A stretch of 64,000 nt of DNA from Leptospiraceae bacterium (GCA_016711485.1 JADJSX010000023.1:1319001-1383000), one strand, 5' to 3'; positions 1 to 9,083 are shown, numbered from the stretch's first letter. A program made the numbers and translations. Notes: a model not told the origin generated them from the letters alone.

Positions 1-411
1 GTTCTTTGTTATTTCCATCCTATTCTATTAACTCCTTTTTGGTAATATATTAGAGTTGTTGCAAAATTCGATTTTATGTTAGTCTAAAATTTTTTCAAGT
101 TTAAATTCCATAATCCGCAGCATATATTCATGATTAAATCTGAAAATCCTTTTTGATGTTTCAAATACATCGGGTTGGGCCTATTGCATGTTCAACGAGA
201 ATTCTAGTTTGAAATCTTTCTATTCGGTTTTTCGTATTGAAAAAGGTTCGATTTAGGTTTCTTTGGCATAAAGATATTTAGATCAGGCTGTTTTGGAAGC
301 CAGAAATCAGTATCGCATAAACTTCTTTGCGATTTGCGGTTTCCGGTGTGGGTCCTTTTAAATATGAACTTCAAATTTTTCAGGCGATACTCCCGTCAAT
401 GCCCGACAAAG

Positions 412-504
412 TTTTTTTTTTTTTTATTTTTTTTTTTTTTTTCTCAAAAAAAAAAAAAAAAACCCGTTTTTTTTTGTAATTTTTTTGATATTTTTTTTTT
501 TTTT
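412..504. repeat. Low-complexity poly-T / poly-A tract
   Basis: T runs at 412-425, 427-442, 467-475 and 491-504 flank an A run at 446-462. The T16 run followed by A17 forms a potential snap-back hairpin. Such tracts can be slippage-prone, or can be consensus errors in an assembly. The sequence alone cannot separate these. Confidence 0.85.
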
Positions 505-519
505 CACCCCCACTTAATT

Positions 520-580
520 AAATTCAGATAGCCCACTTCCATTTGTCATAGTTGCGGAAATTTAGTAGTAACCTCTACTT
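520..580 (+). repeat. Dispersed intergenic repeat, copy 1
   Basis: This segment shares a pattern with 1743-1804 and 12187-12246: an opening AAAT/AAAA-TCAG block, a TTTG-YC core, a GCGG or GTGG block, then AATTTA/AATTAT and CCTCT. It is the most diverged of the three copies. The function is unknown. Confidence 0.45.
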
Positions 581-650
581 TTTTATAATTAGGGTATTCA
601 TTTTTCTTCTGTAAATTTATCTTAAATAGGTTCTCGACTATGCTGAATGT

Positions 651-1508
651 TTAATGTATTTTTATTTTGCCAAAATTCTTTTCTTTCCAGAAATTTACAT
701 GCGGCAAATCTTCATCTAGCCAATAGGCATTGTTATCTGTAACAACTAAAAGTTCTTCCCATTTGGCTCCATAATCATTTTTTCCGATATGTGGTTCGAT
801 TGCCCATACACCTGGTTCAACAAGGTGATTGGTTGTTTCATTCCAATAAGGAACCTGAGATTTTTGTCCACCAAAGGAAGGAATCAATGCGTTTACTGTC
901 TCTGCAAATAAGTATGCATAAGTTTGAGAATGAAATCCCATAATTTTAATAGGAGGAATTTGAAGAAAAGGTAATTTTGAAACCTTGTGTCCAAGTACTC
1001 CCAAAGGATATTTTTTATGACAGTTTGTATATCCCATATCGGATATGAGTGTTTCCACTTTATTATAAATTTCACTTAATGTTTTTTCGGCCATGATTTC
1101 ATCTAAAACTAACGTTCTAAAAACTTCTAGATCGGTCCTTGTTTGATCAAACAAGGAATTATTTCCAAAAGAAAAGGCATAACCTATGTCACAAGGAATT
1201 CCATCAATAGCAGGAGCAGTATCTAGAATAACAGCCATGCCTTTTTCTAATTTTCTTTTTGTAGGTAAAAAATCAAAGTAGGTCTGAAAGTTTTTAAATG
1301 TAGTACGGTCCCCAAACCAAGCAAAGGATGTATGAAAAAAGTTTCTGACTCCATTTTTTTGTAATGTTAAGTCAAGCAGATTCGCTGAATCGATCTCAGT
1401 CATACCCTCTGTTAAATGATCTTGAACATACATAGCTGAATCATATGCTAATTTTTGAACGTATTTAAATTGACTTAATTGGTTTTGTGAGAAATACTCC
1501 TTTGCCAT
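651..1508 (-). CDS. M24 family metallopeptidase (Xaa-Pro aminopeptidase-like)
   Basis: This is a pita-bread-fold metallopeptidase of 285 aa, likely a cytoplasmic aminopeptidase or related enzyme that uses two metal ions. The M24 ligand set can be traced: Asp in ILDTAP, Asp in CDIGYAF about 10 residues later, His in LGHKV, Glu in AIEPHIG and Glu in WEELLVV. It is compact and lacks the N-terminal creatinase-like domain of full-length prolidases, which also fits a methionine-aminopeptidase-like size. Substrate specificity cannot be read from the sequence. It stands alone on the minus strand, with AT-rich non-coding DNA on both sides. Confidence 0.85.
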   Translation of the reverse strand: MAKEYFSQNQLSQFKYVQKLAYDSAMYVQDHLTEGMTEIDSANLLDLTLQKNGVRNFFHTSFAWFGDRTTFKNFQTYFDFLPTKRKLEKGMAVILDTAPAIDGIPCDIGYAFSFGNNSLFDQTRTDLEVFRTLVLDEIMAEKTLSEIYNKVETLISDMGYTNCHKKYPLGVLGHKVSKLPFLQIPPIKIMGFHSQTYAYLFAETVNALIPSFGGQKSQVPYWNETTNHLVEPGVWAIEPHIGKNDYGAKWEELLVVTDNNAYWLDEDLPHVNFWKEKNFGKIKIH

Positions 1509-1836
1509 GTTAAAACTCCGATAAGATAGATTCAGTATGATAACTTAAAAGATAATCCCTGAGTATTAGTTTTTTTAGCAAGATTTTTTTGAAACGGTCT
1601 TAATTTGAGGGATGTAAATCAAAAAGAGGATTCTGTTTTTACTGTAAATGAAATCCAATGAAATGGAAGTTAAATTACACAACCCTAGGAAGTTCAACTT
1701 CAAAATAAAAATTTGCGATAGGTGAAATATATATTCCTTCACAAATTCAGATAGTGCGCATTTCTTTGCCGCATAAGTGGCAATTTAGAAGTATCCTCTA
1801 TTCGAAAGGAAGAGATTTTTACATTTAAAACTTTTT
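1509..1836. other. Intergenic region
   Basis: This 328-base gap between two minus-strand genes should hold the promoter of the M24 peptidase gene. It also holds the second copy of the dispersed repeat (1743-1804). I see no gene in it. Confidence 0.6.
1743..1804 (+). repeat. Dispersed intergenic repeat, copy 2
   Basis: It is related by eye to 520-580 (both begin AAATTCAGATAG) and to 12187-12246 (shared TTTCTTTG and ATCCTCT blocks). It lies 3' of the SpoIIE-type gene, which ends at 1837. No open frame is evident. Confidence 0.5.
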
Positions 1837-4245
1837 TTATATTTTCCTGCGTTCTATATTTGTAATTATTTGTAGTTTTTCTTTTATTTTTGAATGTAAT
1901 TTTGAATATTTTTCATTTTTAGGATCTCTCAAAATACATCTTTCAATATATCCAAGGGATTGTGAAAGTCTATTGAGTTTTAGTGAGACAAAAGAAGCTA
2001 AATAAAATACTTCGGTATTGCTTGAGTCTGTTGAAATATACTCAATAACTCTAGAATATGCCTTTTCGTAATCTTTTTCTTGTAAATATAATTTTGCTAA
2101 ATGTTTAAGAACGCGAGGGTTTGTTTCGCGCATAGTCTCTAATAACTCGATGGCTTCTTGGCGGTTAGCTACCGTTAGCCTATCTTGCATAGTTTCATGG
2201 ACATTTTGTCCTATATATTCTATGCGCAAAATAGAAAGATCATCCATTAGTTCTCCATATTTAGACAAATGTTCTTTTATTTTTTTTAAATCTCCTTCTG
2301 TTTCCTCTATAATCCGCAAAAAAAGAGATTCATCGTTGTTAATAATTCGGGCATTCGTCGAGCCGGAGTTCAATACAAGGTCATCCTTTCCATCCGATCC
2401 AATAAAGATAACATCATTTGGTTTTAATTTAAATGTTTTGATGGATAATTTTCCATCTAAATCTGGAGTCCCAAGTTTTCGAAGTGAAATTTCCTCCTCT
2501 ATGAAACTTGCATAATTATCTCGAAATAAAATTGTGAATGGATGCTCTGCATTGATATAATACATTACATCGGTTTCTTCTTCAATCAATCCCATTGTGA
2601 TGGAGACTAACATTAATCCGTCGAATGTTTCAAAGGTTTTATGTAGATCTATAAAAGTATTTTTAAGCCATCTTTCAGGAGATAATGATTGTAAGCTGTT
2701 ATTTGATTTATTTCTTTCTATATTTGTCCCAAATATAGAACCTAGAATTAATGCACCACCTGCACCTTGCAAAGATTTGCCCATTGCATCCCCATTTAAA
2801 AATACGATATAGGATTTTCCATTTAGGAAAATATTATCTGTATAACAAAGGTCTCCTCCAATTGATAATTGTTTGCGTTTGAATTCGAAAGTCTTTTTTT
2901 GTTCAATTAAAAAATCTAATTGAAATTTTCTACTGCTATCATTTTTCTTGAAAAACGGTTTTAATAAAAGAGAAGTTAAGAAATAATCTCCATCTTGTTG
3001 AAATTTTAATTTTGTCACTTGCTCCAGAGAACTATTAAGCTCTATTGTTCTTTTTTGAATTTTTTTCTCCATATCATTGCTGTATTCTTGAATAGAGTTC
3101 GCCATAGAGTTGAAATTTTGTGCAAGTTCTCCAATTTCATCGTTAGTTGCTATAGTAGAACGTTTTGAAAAATTTTGTTTTCCAAATTCCGTGACAGTAT
3201 CGGTGAGTTGGTTTAATGGATCAATGATCGTGTTGATTAAATAATAGAGTATCGTCCCGATTATGATAAGACTAATTATACCGATGCAAATTAGAATATA
3301 AATTGCATTTAGAGTATTGGCAAGTAAGTCTGATTTAGAGATACTCACGATTATACTTAAATTTCCGGTTTTAATAGGAGAATAAAATGCAATTACATCC
3401 TCTTTTGTAAATGGATCTTTCGTTTTGATATAACCTTCTTTTCTTTGGAAAATTTCTTTTGCTAAGTCTTCATATTCAGATAAACTTAGTTCAGTAGCAA
3501 TTTGGCTGATTGTTTTTTTATTCAGAATGTAATCGTCGAAAAGAGGAATGGATGATGAAATTAATATACCAGTATCACTGACAAGAAGCGCATAATTTGA
3601 TTTGTAAATTTTATTTTCTTCAAAACCTTTTAAAAGGTTTTTTACTGTCTCTATAGAAATATCAAGTCCTGCTACTCCTTTAAATACTTTATCTTTTATA
3701 ATTGGATAACAAAAAGACATCATGAGCACTCCTTCATAGATAAAGGGAGTCGGTATGAATACACCCTTGGTGTTTTTCGGAACTATATAAAAATCAGAAG
3801 TATCAACATCTAATACCGGTTCGAGTAATAAATCGCCCTTTAAACGATTCCAATAAGGTAGGAATCGTCCTGTGGAATCATGTCCCAATTTATTTTTATT
3901 TTGGAAGTCCTTGTTATCAAATGCGTTAGGCTCATATATAACCCAAGATCCTAAAATATTTTTATCTTTTTCAGTTATTTGTTTTAATAAATTCGAAACT
4001 TCTTCTCTTGAATGGCTGCCATAATTCACTTGAGAATAAGAAAGAGTTTCCCCAATCGAACTGTAACGGTTGATAAATGCGTCAATTTGACTCGCGTAAC
4101 TTTTGGCAGTCAAAAGATTTCTATTTAAAAGATTAACTTGTTCGGACTTATATATATAATAAGCAATTGTAATTGCAAGTAAAATTAGCAAGACCGCCAT
4201 GGACGGCAAAATAGATAACATCATTTTATTTTTGATTCTACGCAT
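1837..4245 (-). CDS. Membrane sensor SpoIIE-type PP2C phosphatase (Cache-HAMP-PP2C-TPR)
   Basis: This is an inner-membrane signalling phosphatase (802 aa), of the RsbU/SpoIIE class that dephosphorylates STAS anti-sigma antagonists. Order of parts: first membrane helix about residues 9-30, a periplasmic Cache-like sensor to about 310, second helix about 312-336, a HAMP segment with IDPLNQLTD, a coiled coil, the phosphatase domain from about 455 (SIGGDLCYTD, then NGDAMGKSLQGAGG, then GSDGKDDLVL for the metal-binding acidic residues), and a C-terminal TPR-like helical region from about 715. The phosphatase domain has Gly-Asp motifs of the active type. The ligand and target are unknown. The STAS protein at 14.5 kb is one possible substrate, by inference only. 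Confidence 0.88.
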   Translation of the reverse strand: MRRIKNKMMLSILPSMAVLLILLAITIAYYIYKSEQVNLLNRNLLTAKSYASQIDAFINRYSSIGETLSYSQVNYGSHSREEVSNLLKQITEKDKNILGSWVIYEPNAFDNKDFQNKNKLGHDSTGRFLPYWNRLKGDLLLEPVLDVDTSDFYIVPKNTKGVFIPTPFIYEGVLMMSFCYPIIKDKVFKGVAGLDISIETVKNLLKGFEENKIYKSNYALLVSDTGILISSSIPLFDDYILNKKTISQIATELSLSEYEDLAKEIFQRKEGYIKTKDPFTKEDVIAFYSPIKTGNLSIIVSISKSDLLANTLNAIYILICIGIISLIIIGTILYYLINTIIDPLNQLTDTVTEFGKQNFSKRSTIATNDEIGELAQNFNSMANSIQEYSNDMEKKIQKRTIELNSSLEQVTKLKFQQDGDYFLTSLLLKPFFKKNDSSRKFQLDFLIEQKKTFEFKRKQLSIGGDLCYTDNIFLNGKSYIVFLNGDAMGKSLQGAGGALILGSIFGTNIERNKSNNSLQSLSPERWLKNTFIDLHKTFETFDGLMLVSITMGLIEEETDVMYYINAEHPFTILFRDNYASFIEEEISLRKLGTPDLDGKLSIKTFKLKPNDVIFIGSDGKDDLVLNSGSTNARIINNDESLFLRIIEETEGDLKKIKEHLSKYGELMDDLSILRIEYIGQNVHETMQDRLTVANRQEAIELLETMRETNPRVLKHLAKLYLQEKDYEKAYSRVIEYISTDSSNTEVFYLASFVSLKLNRLSQSLGYIERCILRDPKNEKYSKLHSKIKEKLQIITNIERRKI

Positions 4246-4575
4246 ATTTTTTCTCCTTACTTTTGCATTTACAATGAATATAATACTTTAGTTATAATTG
4301 GATTTACTATGGAAAAAATCCCTATCTAAGTATTGAAATTCTGAGTAGGTTAAACTAGGCAATCCTAAAAATTTGTCTTAAAAAAATATGAATTTAAGAA
4401 GGGAAATTAAAAGGTCACTGTGTATAGATATAAGGTGTATTAATTTTGAAAAAAGGTGCTATTTATTTTAAGGCATTGTTAGTTGTATCTGTTTCAAAGA
4501 AAACACCGCGAGGTAGACTTTGGAATAATTAAGACAAATCAACTTCTTTTCCTTTAAACGAATGAGATTCTATTC
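4246..4575. other. Intergenic region
   Basis: This is 330 bases of AT-rich DNA between the WG-repeat gene end and the SpoIIE gene start. It must contain the promoter of the latter. I see no small gene, RNA or clear hairpin. Confidence 0.5.
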
Positions 4576-5274
4576 CTAGAGAATTTTTTCCTTACCCTCT
4601 TCGTTTAGAATTATCTTTTTCCCGTCTGATCTGACACAAAATGCAAAACCGTTATAGAATGGCTCGATGATAGAATAACGCTCTGTGTAGATTTGGTTAC
4701 CGTTTCTATCAATATGAAACCAACCTTTTTCGTCCATGGCGCGAGCAAATCCTTTGTGGTATACATCAAGTAACCGGAAAAATTTTCCATGTAAGTATAC
4801 TCCCTTTCTGTCTATATGAGTAAAATAGCCATTATCCAGACAGATGCACGCAATTGCTTCTTTGAAGTCTCCCGTATATTTATATTTCTCTCGGTAAATT
4901 CTATTTCCCTCTAAGTCAATGTGAAAGTAATTCTGATTAAAATCTTTTACGACTGAAATGCCTTCTTGGTAGTTTCCGCACCAGAAGTATTTCTCTTTAT
5001 AAGCGGCTAATCCATCTAAATCGATATGAAAGGACGTATTCTTCTCTTGCACAGCCGCGCGGTCACAATAGAATCCGAATGTCCTCTCGTATACATGATT
5101 ATAAATGGCAGACCCAGTTGTATCTATATGGAACCAGCCAGTCTCAGTCTTAACGGCAGCTACTCCGGGATGTTGAAATTCTAAGACTTCTAGAAAGTCT
5201 TTTTCGAAAATTCTTTTACCTTGATAAACAAAGTAATTTCGAGTATGTGCGATTTCTATTTTTTGCAAGTTCAT
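4576..5274 (-). CDS. WG/KWG-type repeat protein
   Basis: This 232-aa protein is made of about five repeats of 35-38 residues, each opening with a FHID-like motif followed by a Gly two residues later, an aromatic Tyr, and an F..G-A stretch (WFHIDTTG, FHIDLDG, FHIDLEG, THIDRKG, FHIDRNG). This resembles WG/KWG beta repeats, known from Leptospira and Bacteroidetes and thought to form a beta-rich fold. It has no signal peptide, so it is probably cytoplasmic. Its start codon overlaps the stop of the methyltransferase gene (ATGA), making it the last gene of a coupled four-gene operon. The His-Ile-Asp in each repeat is striking and could be a ligand-binding or modified site, but that is a guess. Confidence 0.75.
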   Translation of the reverse strand: MNLQKIEIAHTRNYFVYQGKRIFEKDFLEVLEFQHPGVAAVKTETGWFHIDTTGSAIYNHVYERTFGFYCDRAAVQEKNTSFHIDLDGLAAYKEKYFWCGNYQEGISVVKDFNQNYFHIDLEGNRIYREKYKYTGDFKEAIACICLDNGYFTHIDRKGVYLHGKFFRLLDVYHKGFARAMDEKGWFHIDRNGNQIYTERYSIIEPFYNGFAFCVRSDGKKIILNEEGKEKIL

Positions 5275-6242
5275 ATTTTTTCAAAAACTAAAAGGGATTG
5301 AATTGAGTTGACTTGTTTTCTTTCCATAAAAATAAAACGTTCTGCGGATAATAACGACAGATACTCATTGAAGGTCCTCTCTTGGCTATTGCAGACGATT
5401 GACATATTTAGATTTAAAAGGTTAGCTTTATCTTTCAGTTGTTCTCGTAAAATTTCTATAACATACAATCTACCGTTATGCGGTAAAGATTTCGCACAGT
5501 TTCTCAATATTAATCTAGCTTTCTCGTCGTTCCAATCGTGTAGAACTCTTGCGAGTAGAATTGCATCTGCGATTTTCGGAATCGATTTGAAAAAATTCCC
5601 TGGTATCTTTTCAATATTATTTCGGTCGGGTGCAATTTTTAAAACTTCCGGCAAATCAAGAGTATACCCCTGAATGTTTGTATTTTTACAAATCTGATGT
5701 ATCAGATAACCTGTTCCAGAGCCAATCTCTAAAATGCCTCTATGGATTTGAAAATTATAAATCGAATTGATATTCGAATAGTCATCCCGCGCATACTCTT
5801 CTATCGCATTATGGTATTTTTTAAGTTGTTCTGGATTTTGATTTAGATAAGAAAAAAAATTATCTTTGAATATTTCTTCAAATGCAGGTTTGCCAGTTTG
5901 AATTGTATAGGTGAGGTTCTGCCAAGCAGTTAAATGCTCTTCGCTCCATAGAATACAAGCATATTTTAAGCTTTCGTCGTGTGATTCAGTTAGAAACTTT
6001 CCTTTTTCGGTTAGCAGGTATTTCCCGTTTGTCGTATTTAAGTAACCAAGTCCGAGTAAAGCCTCAAGTAGTTTCATAAGTTCTATCGTATTTGTGTTTG
6101 ATTTAGCAACGAGTGAGTTACTATCATTATACCCCATGTCTATTAGGTCGAATAGGTTTAACTTACAAGCTGCACTTAACGCAAGACTATGCCAATAAGA
6201 AACAAAAGTAGATTTTAATTCATTTTTAATTTCTTCATTCAT
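5271..6242 (-). CDS. SAM-dependent methyltransferase, O-methyltransferase family 2-like
   Basis: The protein has 323 aa. The N-terminal third is a winged-helix dimerisation region, typical of small-molecule O-methyltransferases of the hydroxyneurosporene/COMT type. It is followed by the SAM-binding motif LEIGSGTGYL (about residue 170) and the later family signature LLARVLHDWNDEKA. This family methylates hydroxyl groups on secondary metabolites or other small acceptors. The His-Asp-Trp of the second motif includes the usual catalytic His region. Both ends overlap neighbours by ATGA, so it is translated with the radical SAM and WG-repeat genes. The substrate is unknown. Confidence 0.85.
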   Translation of the reverse strand: MNEEIKNELKSTFVSYWHSLALSAACKLNLFDLIDMGYNDSNSLVAKSNTNTIELMKLLEALLGLGYLNTTNGKYLLTEKGKFLTESHDESLKYACILWSEEHLTAWQNLTYTIQTGKPAFEEIFKDNFFSYLNQNPEQLKKYHNAIEEYARDDYSNINSIYNFQIHRGILEIGSGTGYLIHQICKNTNIQGYTLDLPEVLKIAPDRNNIEKIPGNFFKSIPKIADAILLARVLHDWNDEKARLILRNCAKSLPHNGRLYVIEILREQLKDKANLLNLNMSIVCNSQERTFNEYLSLLSAERFIFMERKQVNSIQSLLVFEKI

Positions 6243-7264
6243 AGAGTTGGCTTTCGCATATTACAATTTTGACAGAGAGGATACTCTTTGTAATTCGTAA
6301 CTAGGTTACGATAGACTTTGCTTTCCAAAACTTCACTGAGAGAAGTGGACTCAATATTCCCAAAATCTCCAAGGTTTTGTCTTTGTAAGTCAGGCGCACA
6401 ACAAGGAGAAATCTTTCCGGTTGCGGAAATCCATAATTCTTTTTCCAAAAAAGGACACTTATAATGATCTGGAATTTTTTCGACTAGGTTTTCTTCGAAA
6501 GTAAAGATATTTTCCAGTAAAACTTTTGTTCCGTCTTTTTTTAGGTAGGTATTTGCTGATTGATATGCTTCGGTAACATACTCATTCCACTTTGTTCTAT
6601 TTTGTAAGTTAGATTTCATAGATAGATTTTCAATTTCTTTAAAATGAGTCCATAGATGATGACCTTTGACTCGATCTACACCTAATATAGCGGCTAATTG
6701 GATTATATCTTTTAATTCCTGCATATTGTTTTGCAGGAAAGTAAGTTGTAGCGTGATTCTACAGTAATAGAAGTTTGTAGAATAGTATTCGTCTCTGTAC
6801 TTGATTAGTTCTTTTAGATTCTGTATACTTTTAGCAAAAGAAATTCCTTTCATCACTTGCTCTGCGGTTTCTTTTGTGGATCCGTTCCATGAAATTTTTA
6901 TATCAGAGCAAATGGGAATTAACCGCTTTGCCCAGTCTTGCATCGACTTCTTGGGAAATGTTCCGTTTGTTGTTAAGTTTAGTTTTAAGGAATACTTTTC
7001 ACAAAGTTCTAAAAGCGCATCAAATCCAGAATAGAGGAGCGGTTCTCCCATCGTTGAGGGAATAATTTCAGTTACACCCAAGTCTTTTGCTTGTGCAATA
7101 ATTCTATCCAGCCAGTGAACAGGCATTCTTCGTCTACTGATACCGGTCTCTCGTTTCAGGTTGGATATAAAGTGGCTGTATTCACTATGTTCTTCGCACA
7201 TAATACAGTGTAGGTTACAATCCTCTGGATTGGTATCTAGTGTAATTCTAAATAATTGATTCAT
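6239..7264 (-). CDS. Radical SAM/SPASM protein
   Basis: This is a 341-aa radical SAM enzyme. The cluster motif is CNLHCIMC (C-x3-C-x2-C) near residue 16. The C-terminal part has SPASM-type cysteines: CPF, then SPCCAP, then PLCQNC about 50 residues on, so it likely binds at least one auxiliary 4Fe-4S cluster. SPASM proteins often modify peptides, and some act on small molecules. It sits between a glycosyltransferase and a methyltransferase with four-base overlaps on both sides. No short precursor peptide gene is evident next to it, so assignment to peptide maturation is uncertain. Confidence 0.88.
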   Translation of the reverse strand: MNQLFRITLDTNPEDCNLHCIMCEEHSEYSHFISNLKRETGISRRRMPVHWLDRIIAQAKDLGVTEIIPSTMGEPLLYSGFDALLELCEKYSLKLNLTTNGTFPKKSMQDWAKRLIPICSDIKISWNGSTKETAEQVMKGISFAKSIQNLKELIKYRDEYYSTNFYYCRITLQLTFLQNNMQELKDIIQLAAILGVDRVKGHHLWTHFKEIENLSMKSNLQNRTKWNEYVTEAYQSANTYLKKDGTKVLLENIFTFEENLVEKIPDHYKCPFLEKELWISATGKISPCCAPDLQRQNLGDFGNIESTSLSEVLESKVYRNLVTNYKEYPLCQNCNMRKPTL

Positions 7265-8532
7265 AATAAGCTTTGGTAAATCTTTACAATTTCCTTTGTA
7301 TGTTCTTCGATAGAGGGAATATCTCCTGTGGTAGAATAAAGGTATCCTCTCTTGGCTAATTCCTTCATTTGTATCGGGTGTGTAGCGGCATACTCCATTT
7401 TATCCCTGAGTGATTCTAGGTTTCTATGTTTGAATAATAGACCGTTGATTCCGTCCTCTACAAATTCTTTCATTCCCCCTTGGTCTGCTGTGATGACTGG
7501 AATTCGTACCTGTTGGGCTTCATGAATGACTAAGGGAGAATTCTCCATCCAAATGGAAGGTACGACTAGGCAATCAATACAATTAAAAACTTCGAGCGAA
7601 ATTTTTTCGTTTTGGTATTCTCCCATGAATTCAATTTTATTTTTAGAAGACTCTGCCTTTTTTTTGAGAGAACTTGTATTCTGTCCGTTTTCCCTTCCCC
7701 AGATTTTTAGGTTCGCCTTGACTGAGGTTTCTTTGAATGCGTCTATGAGTAAGTTTACTCCTTTTGCTGGAATATGTGTTCCAATATAGCCGAATGTAAA
7801 TATAGTATTTCGATTATCCTCTACTCGCTGCAATCTATCTAAGTGAAATCCATAATCTATAAATTTGATTTTCTCTTTTGGGATCGGGGAATAATTTACA
7901 TATCTTTGCAATAGATACCTAGAGGGGGCCAAGAACAAATCTATCTTTTCGCAGATTCGATTGATTTCAGTCATGCGGGAATTGATCCATTTTGTCCAAT
8001 TTGAAATTTCGATTTCCATTGTATCTGAAATTCCTGTAAAATAAGAATTATAACAATGTGTTGCACATTTTCTATCTTCTTGCCCATCGCATACTTGGTA
8101 GTATTCGCTTTCACCGAAATTTGTTTGGAGAAATTGCCCGCGCGGACATAGTAACCAAAAATCATGCAAGGTGTAGAGAATTGGAATTTGCTCTTCATTC
8201 AATACATCAATTATTCCAGTCGATAGATGATTCAAGTGACCAATATGCGCAATATCTGGTTTAGCCGCAAAAATAAAATTTTTAAATACAGAATCCATTT
8301 TGGGATGTCTGAATCCGTCTTTTCCTCTCGGAATATTGATAAAGAAAATTTCTACACCTCTTTCAGAAATTTCTTTTCGTAGATGAAATTCTGGAAGATA
8401 TGGATTTTCCTCTCTCGTAAAAACTATCACTTCGTTTTCTTTTCGCAATTCATTACAAAGCATTTCGCTGTATACTTCTGATCCTGCATTGAAAATAGGA
8501 GGATAACCATGAATTACTTTCAGTATTTTCAT
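7261..8532 (-). CDS. Glycosyltransferase family 4-like protein
   Basis: This 423-aa GT-B glycosyltransferase transfers a sugar from a nucleotide donor. The N-terminal acceptor domain starts with KVIHGYPP and contains a Gly-Ser pair (NAGSEVYS) that GT4 enzymes use near the donor phosphate. The donor domain has FGYIG, then PSIWMENSPLVIHEA with the E-x7-E motif, then PVITADQGGMKEFV. It is the first gene of the operon with the radical SAM, methyltransferase and WG-repeat genes. The middle has a Cys-containing stretch (residues about 130-170) with Cys spacings unusual for GT4 enzymes. The acceptor is unknown. Confidence 0.88.
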   Translation of the reverse strand: MKILKVIHGYPPIFNAGSEVYSEMLCNELRKENEVIVFTREENPYLPEFHLRKEISERGVEIFFINIPRGKDGFRHPKMDSVFKNFIFAAKPDIAHIGHLNHLSTGIIDVLNEEQIPILYTLHDFWLLCPRGQFLQTNFGESEYYQVCDGQEDRKCATHCYNSYFTGISDTMEIEISNWTKWINSRMTEINRICEKIDLFLAPSRYLLQRYVNYSPIPKEKIKFIDYGFHLDRLQRVEDNRNTIFTFGYIGTHIPAKGVNLLIDAFKETSVKANLKIWGRENGQNTSSLKKKAESSKNKIEFMGEYQNEKISLEVFNCIDCLVVPSIWMENSPLVIHEAQQVRIPVITADQGGMKEFVEDGINGLLFKHRNLESLRDKMEYAATHPIQMKELAKRGYLYSTTGDIPSIEEHTKEIVKIYQSLL

Positions 8533-8652
8533 AAAATAATTTACGGCAAGTTAACTATTGTTAGCCATAATAAAAATCCTTGTTTATTGAAAAAATGAAT
8601 TATTAAATTCGCTATTTTGCTGACAAAGTAACGCAGATAGATTTGCATATTT

Positions 8653-9054
8653 CTATTTGATCTGATCTTCTCTTTCTTCTGTTTTATACCAACTATCAGA
8701 TGGAGTTCCCTCTGCATAGAGACAAGACCGAGTTACCAACAAAGTAGTAAACCAAGACGTAGTTAGTTTTACATCGAGGAGAGATTCTGCCTGCATACCT
8801 TTTGATCGAGTGAGAGCATTCGATTTATCGACTGCATCTTCAATTGAATCCTTCAAATCCCATTTTTTAACTGGGAAGATAAGAAGCCACCAGCTGCAAC
8901 TATAACCCTCTACTCGTTCAGGCGATCGTTTCCAATTTTTTACATTTGAGTTTCGAGTGGATATCACAGTGAAATCTCCAATTCTTGAACTGCAGTGAAC
9001 TAAAAATAAAATTACACAAGATAAAAAAAATGCTGTTGTTTGTTTGGTTTTCAT
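8653..9054 (-). CDS. Small lipoprotein
   Basis: I chose the internal ATG that gives MKTKQTTAFF because an AAGG ribosome site lies just before it. The upstream ATG at 9093 would add 13 residues and overlap the next gene. The signal sequence ends in LVHC, a plausible lipobox, so the protein is probably lipid-anchored. The mature part has a RVEGYSC segment, a WDLKDSIEDAVDKS helix, a LLDVKLTTSW strand and a closing SCLYAEGT. This order matches small lipoproteins of unknown function found in several Gram-negative groups. It follows the DUF4476-like gene in the same direction. Confidence 0.65.
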   Translation of the reverse strand: MKTKQTTAFFLSCVILFLVHCSSRIGDFTVISTRNSNVKNWKRSPERVEGYSCSWWLLIFPVKKWDLKDSIEDAVDKSNALTRSKGMQAESLLDVKLTTSWFTTLLVTRSCLYAEGTPSDSWYKTEEREDQIK

Positions 9055-9083
9055 AAATTTTTCCTTTTTATTTAAATTAGCGA

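Larger units (their letters stand above)
1..650. other. Intergenic region with homopolymer tracts
   Basis: I see no convincing gene here. The only sizeable open frame (334-531) is low-complexity Phe/Lys produced by T and A runs. 412-504 holds runs of about 14 T, 16 T, 17 A, 9 T and 14 T. The T16 and A17 runs (427-442, 446-462) could pair as a hairpin. A copy of a dispersed intergenic repeat lies at about 520-580. Confidence 0.7.

Noticed and set aside
334..531. Open frame of 65 codons in the homopolymer region
   Set aside because: It is made of Phe and Lys from T and A runs and has no ribosome site.
4576..8532. Classic RiPP precursor peptide near the radical SAM gene
   Set aside because: I find no short Cys-, Gly- or Ser-rich open frame with a ribosome site in or beside the operon.
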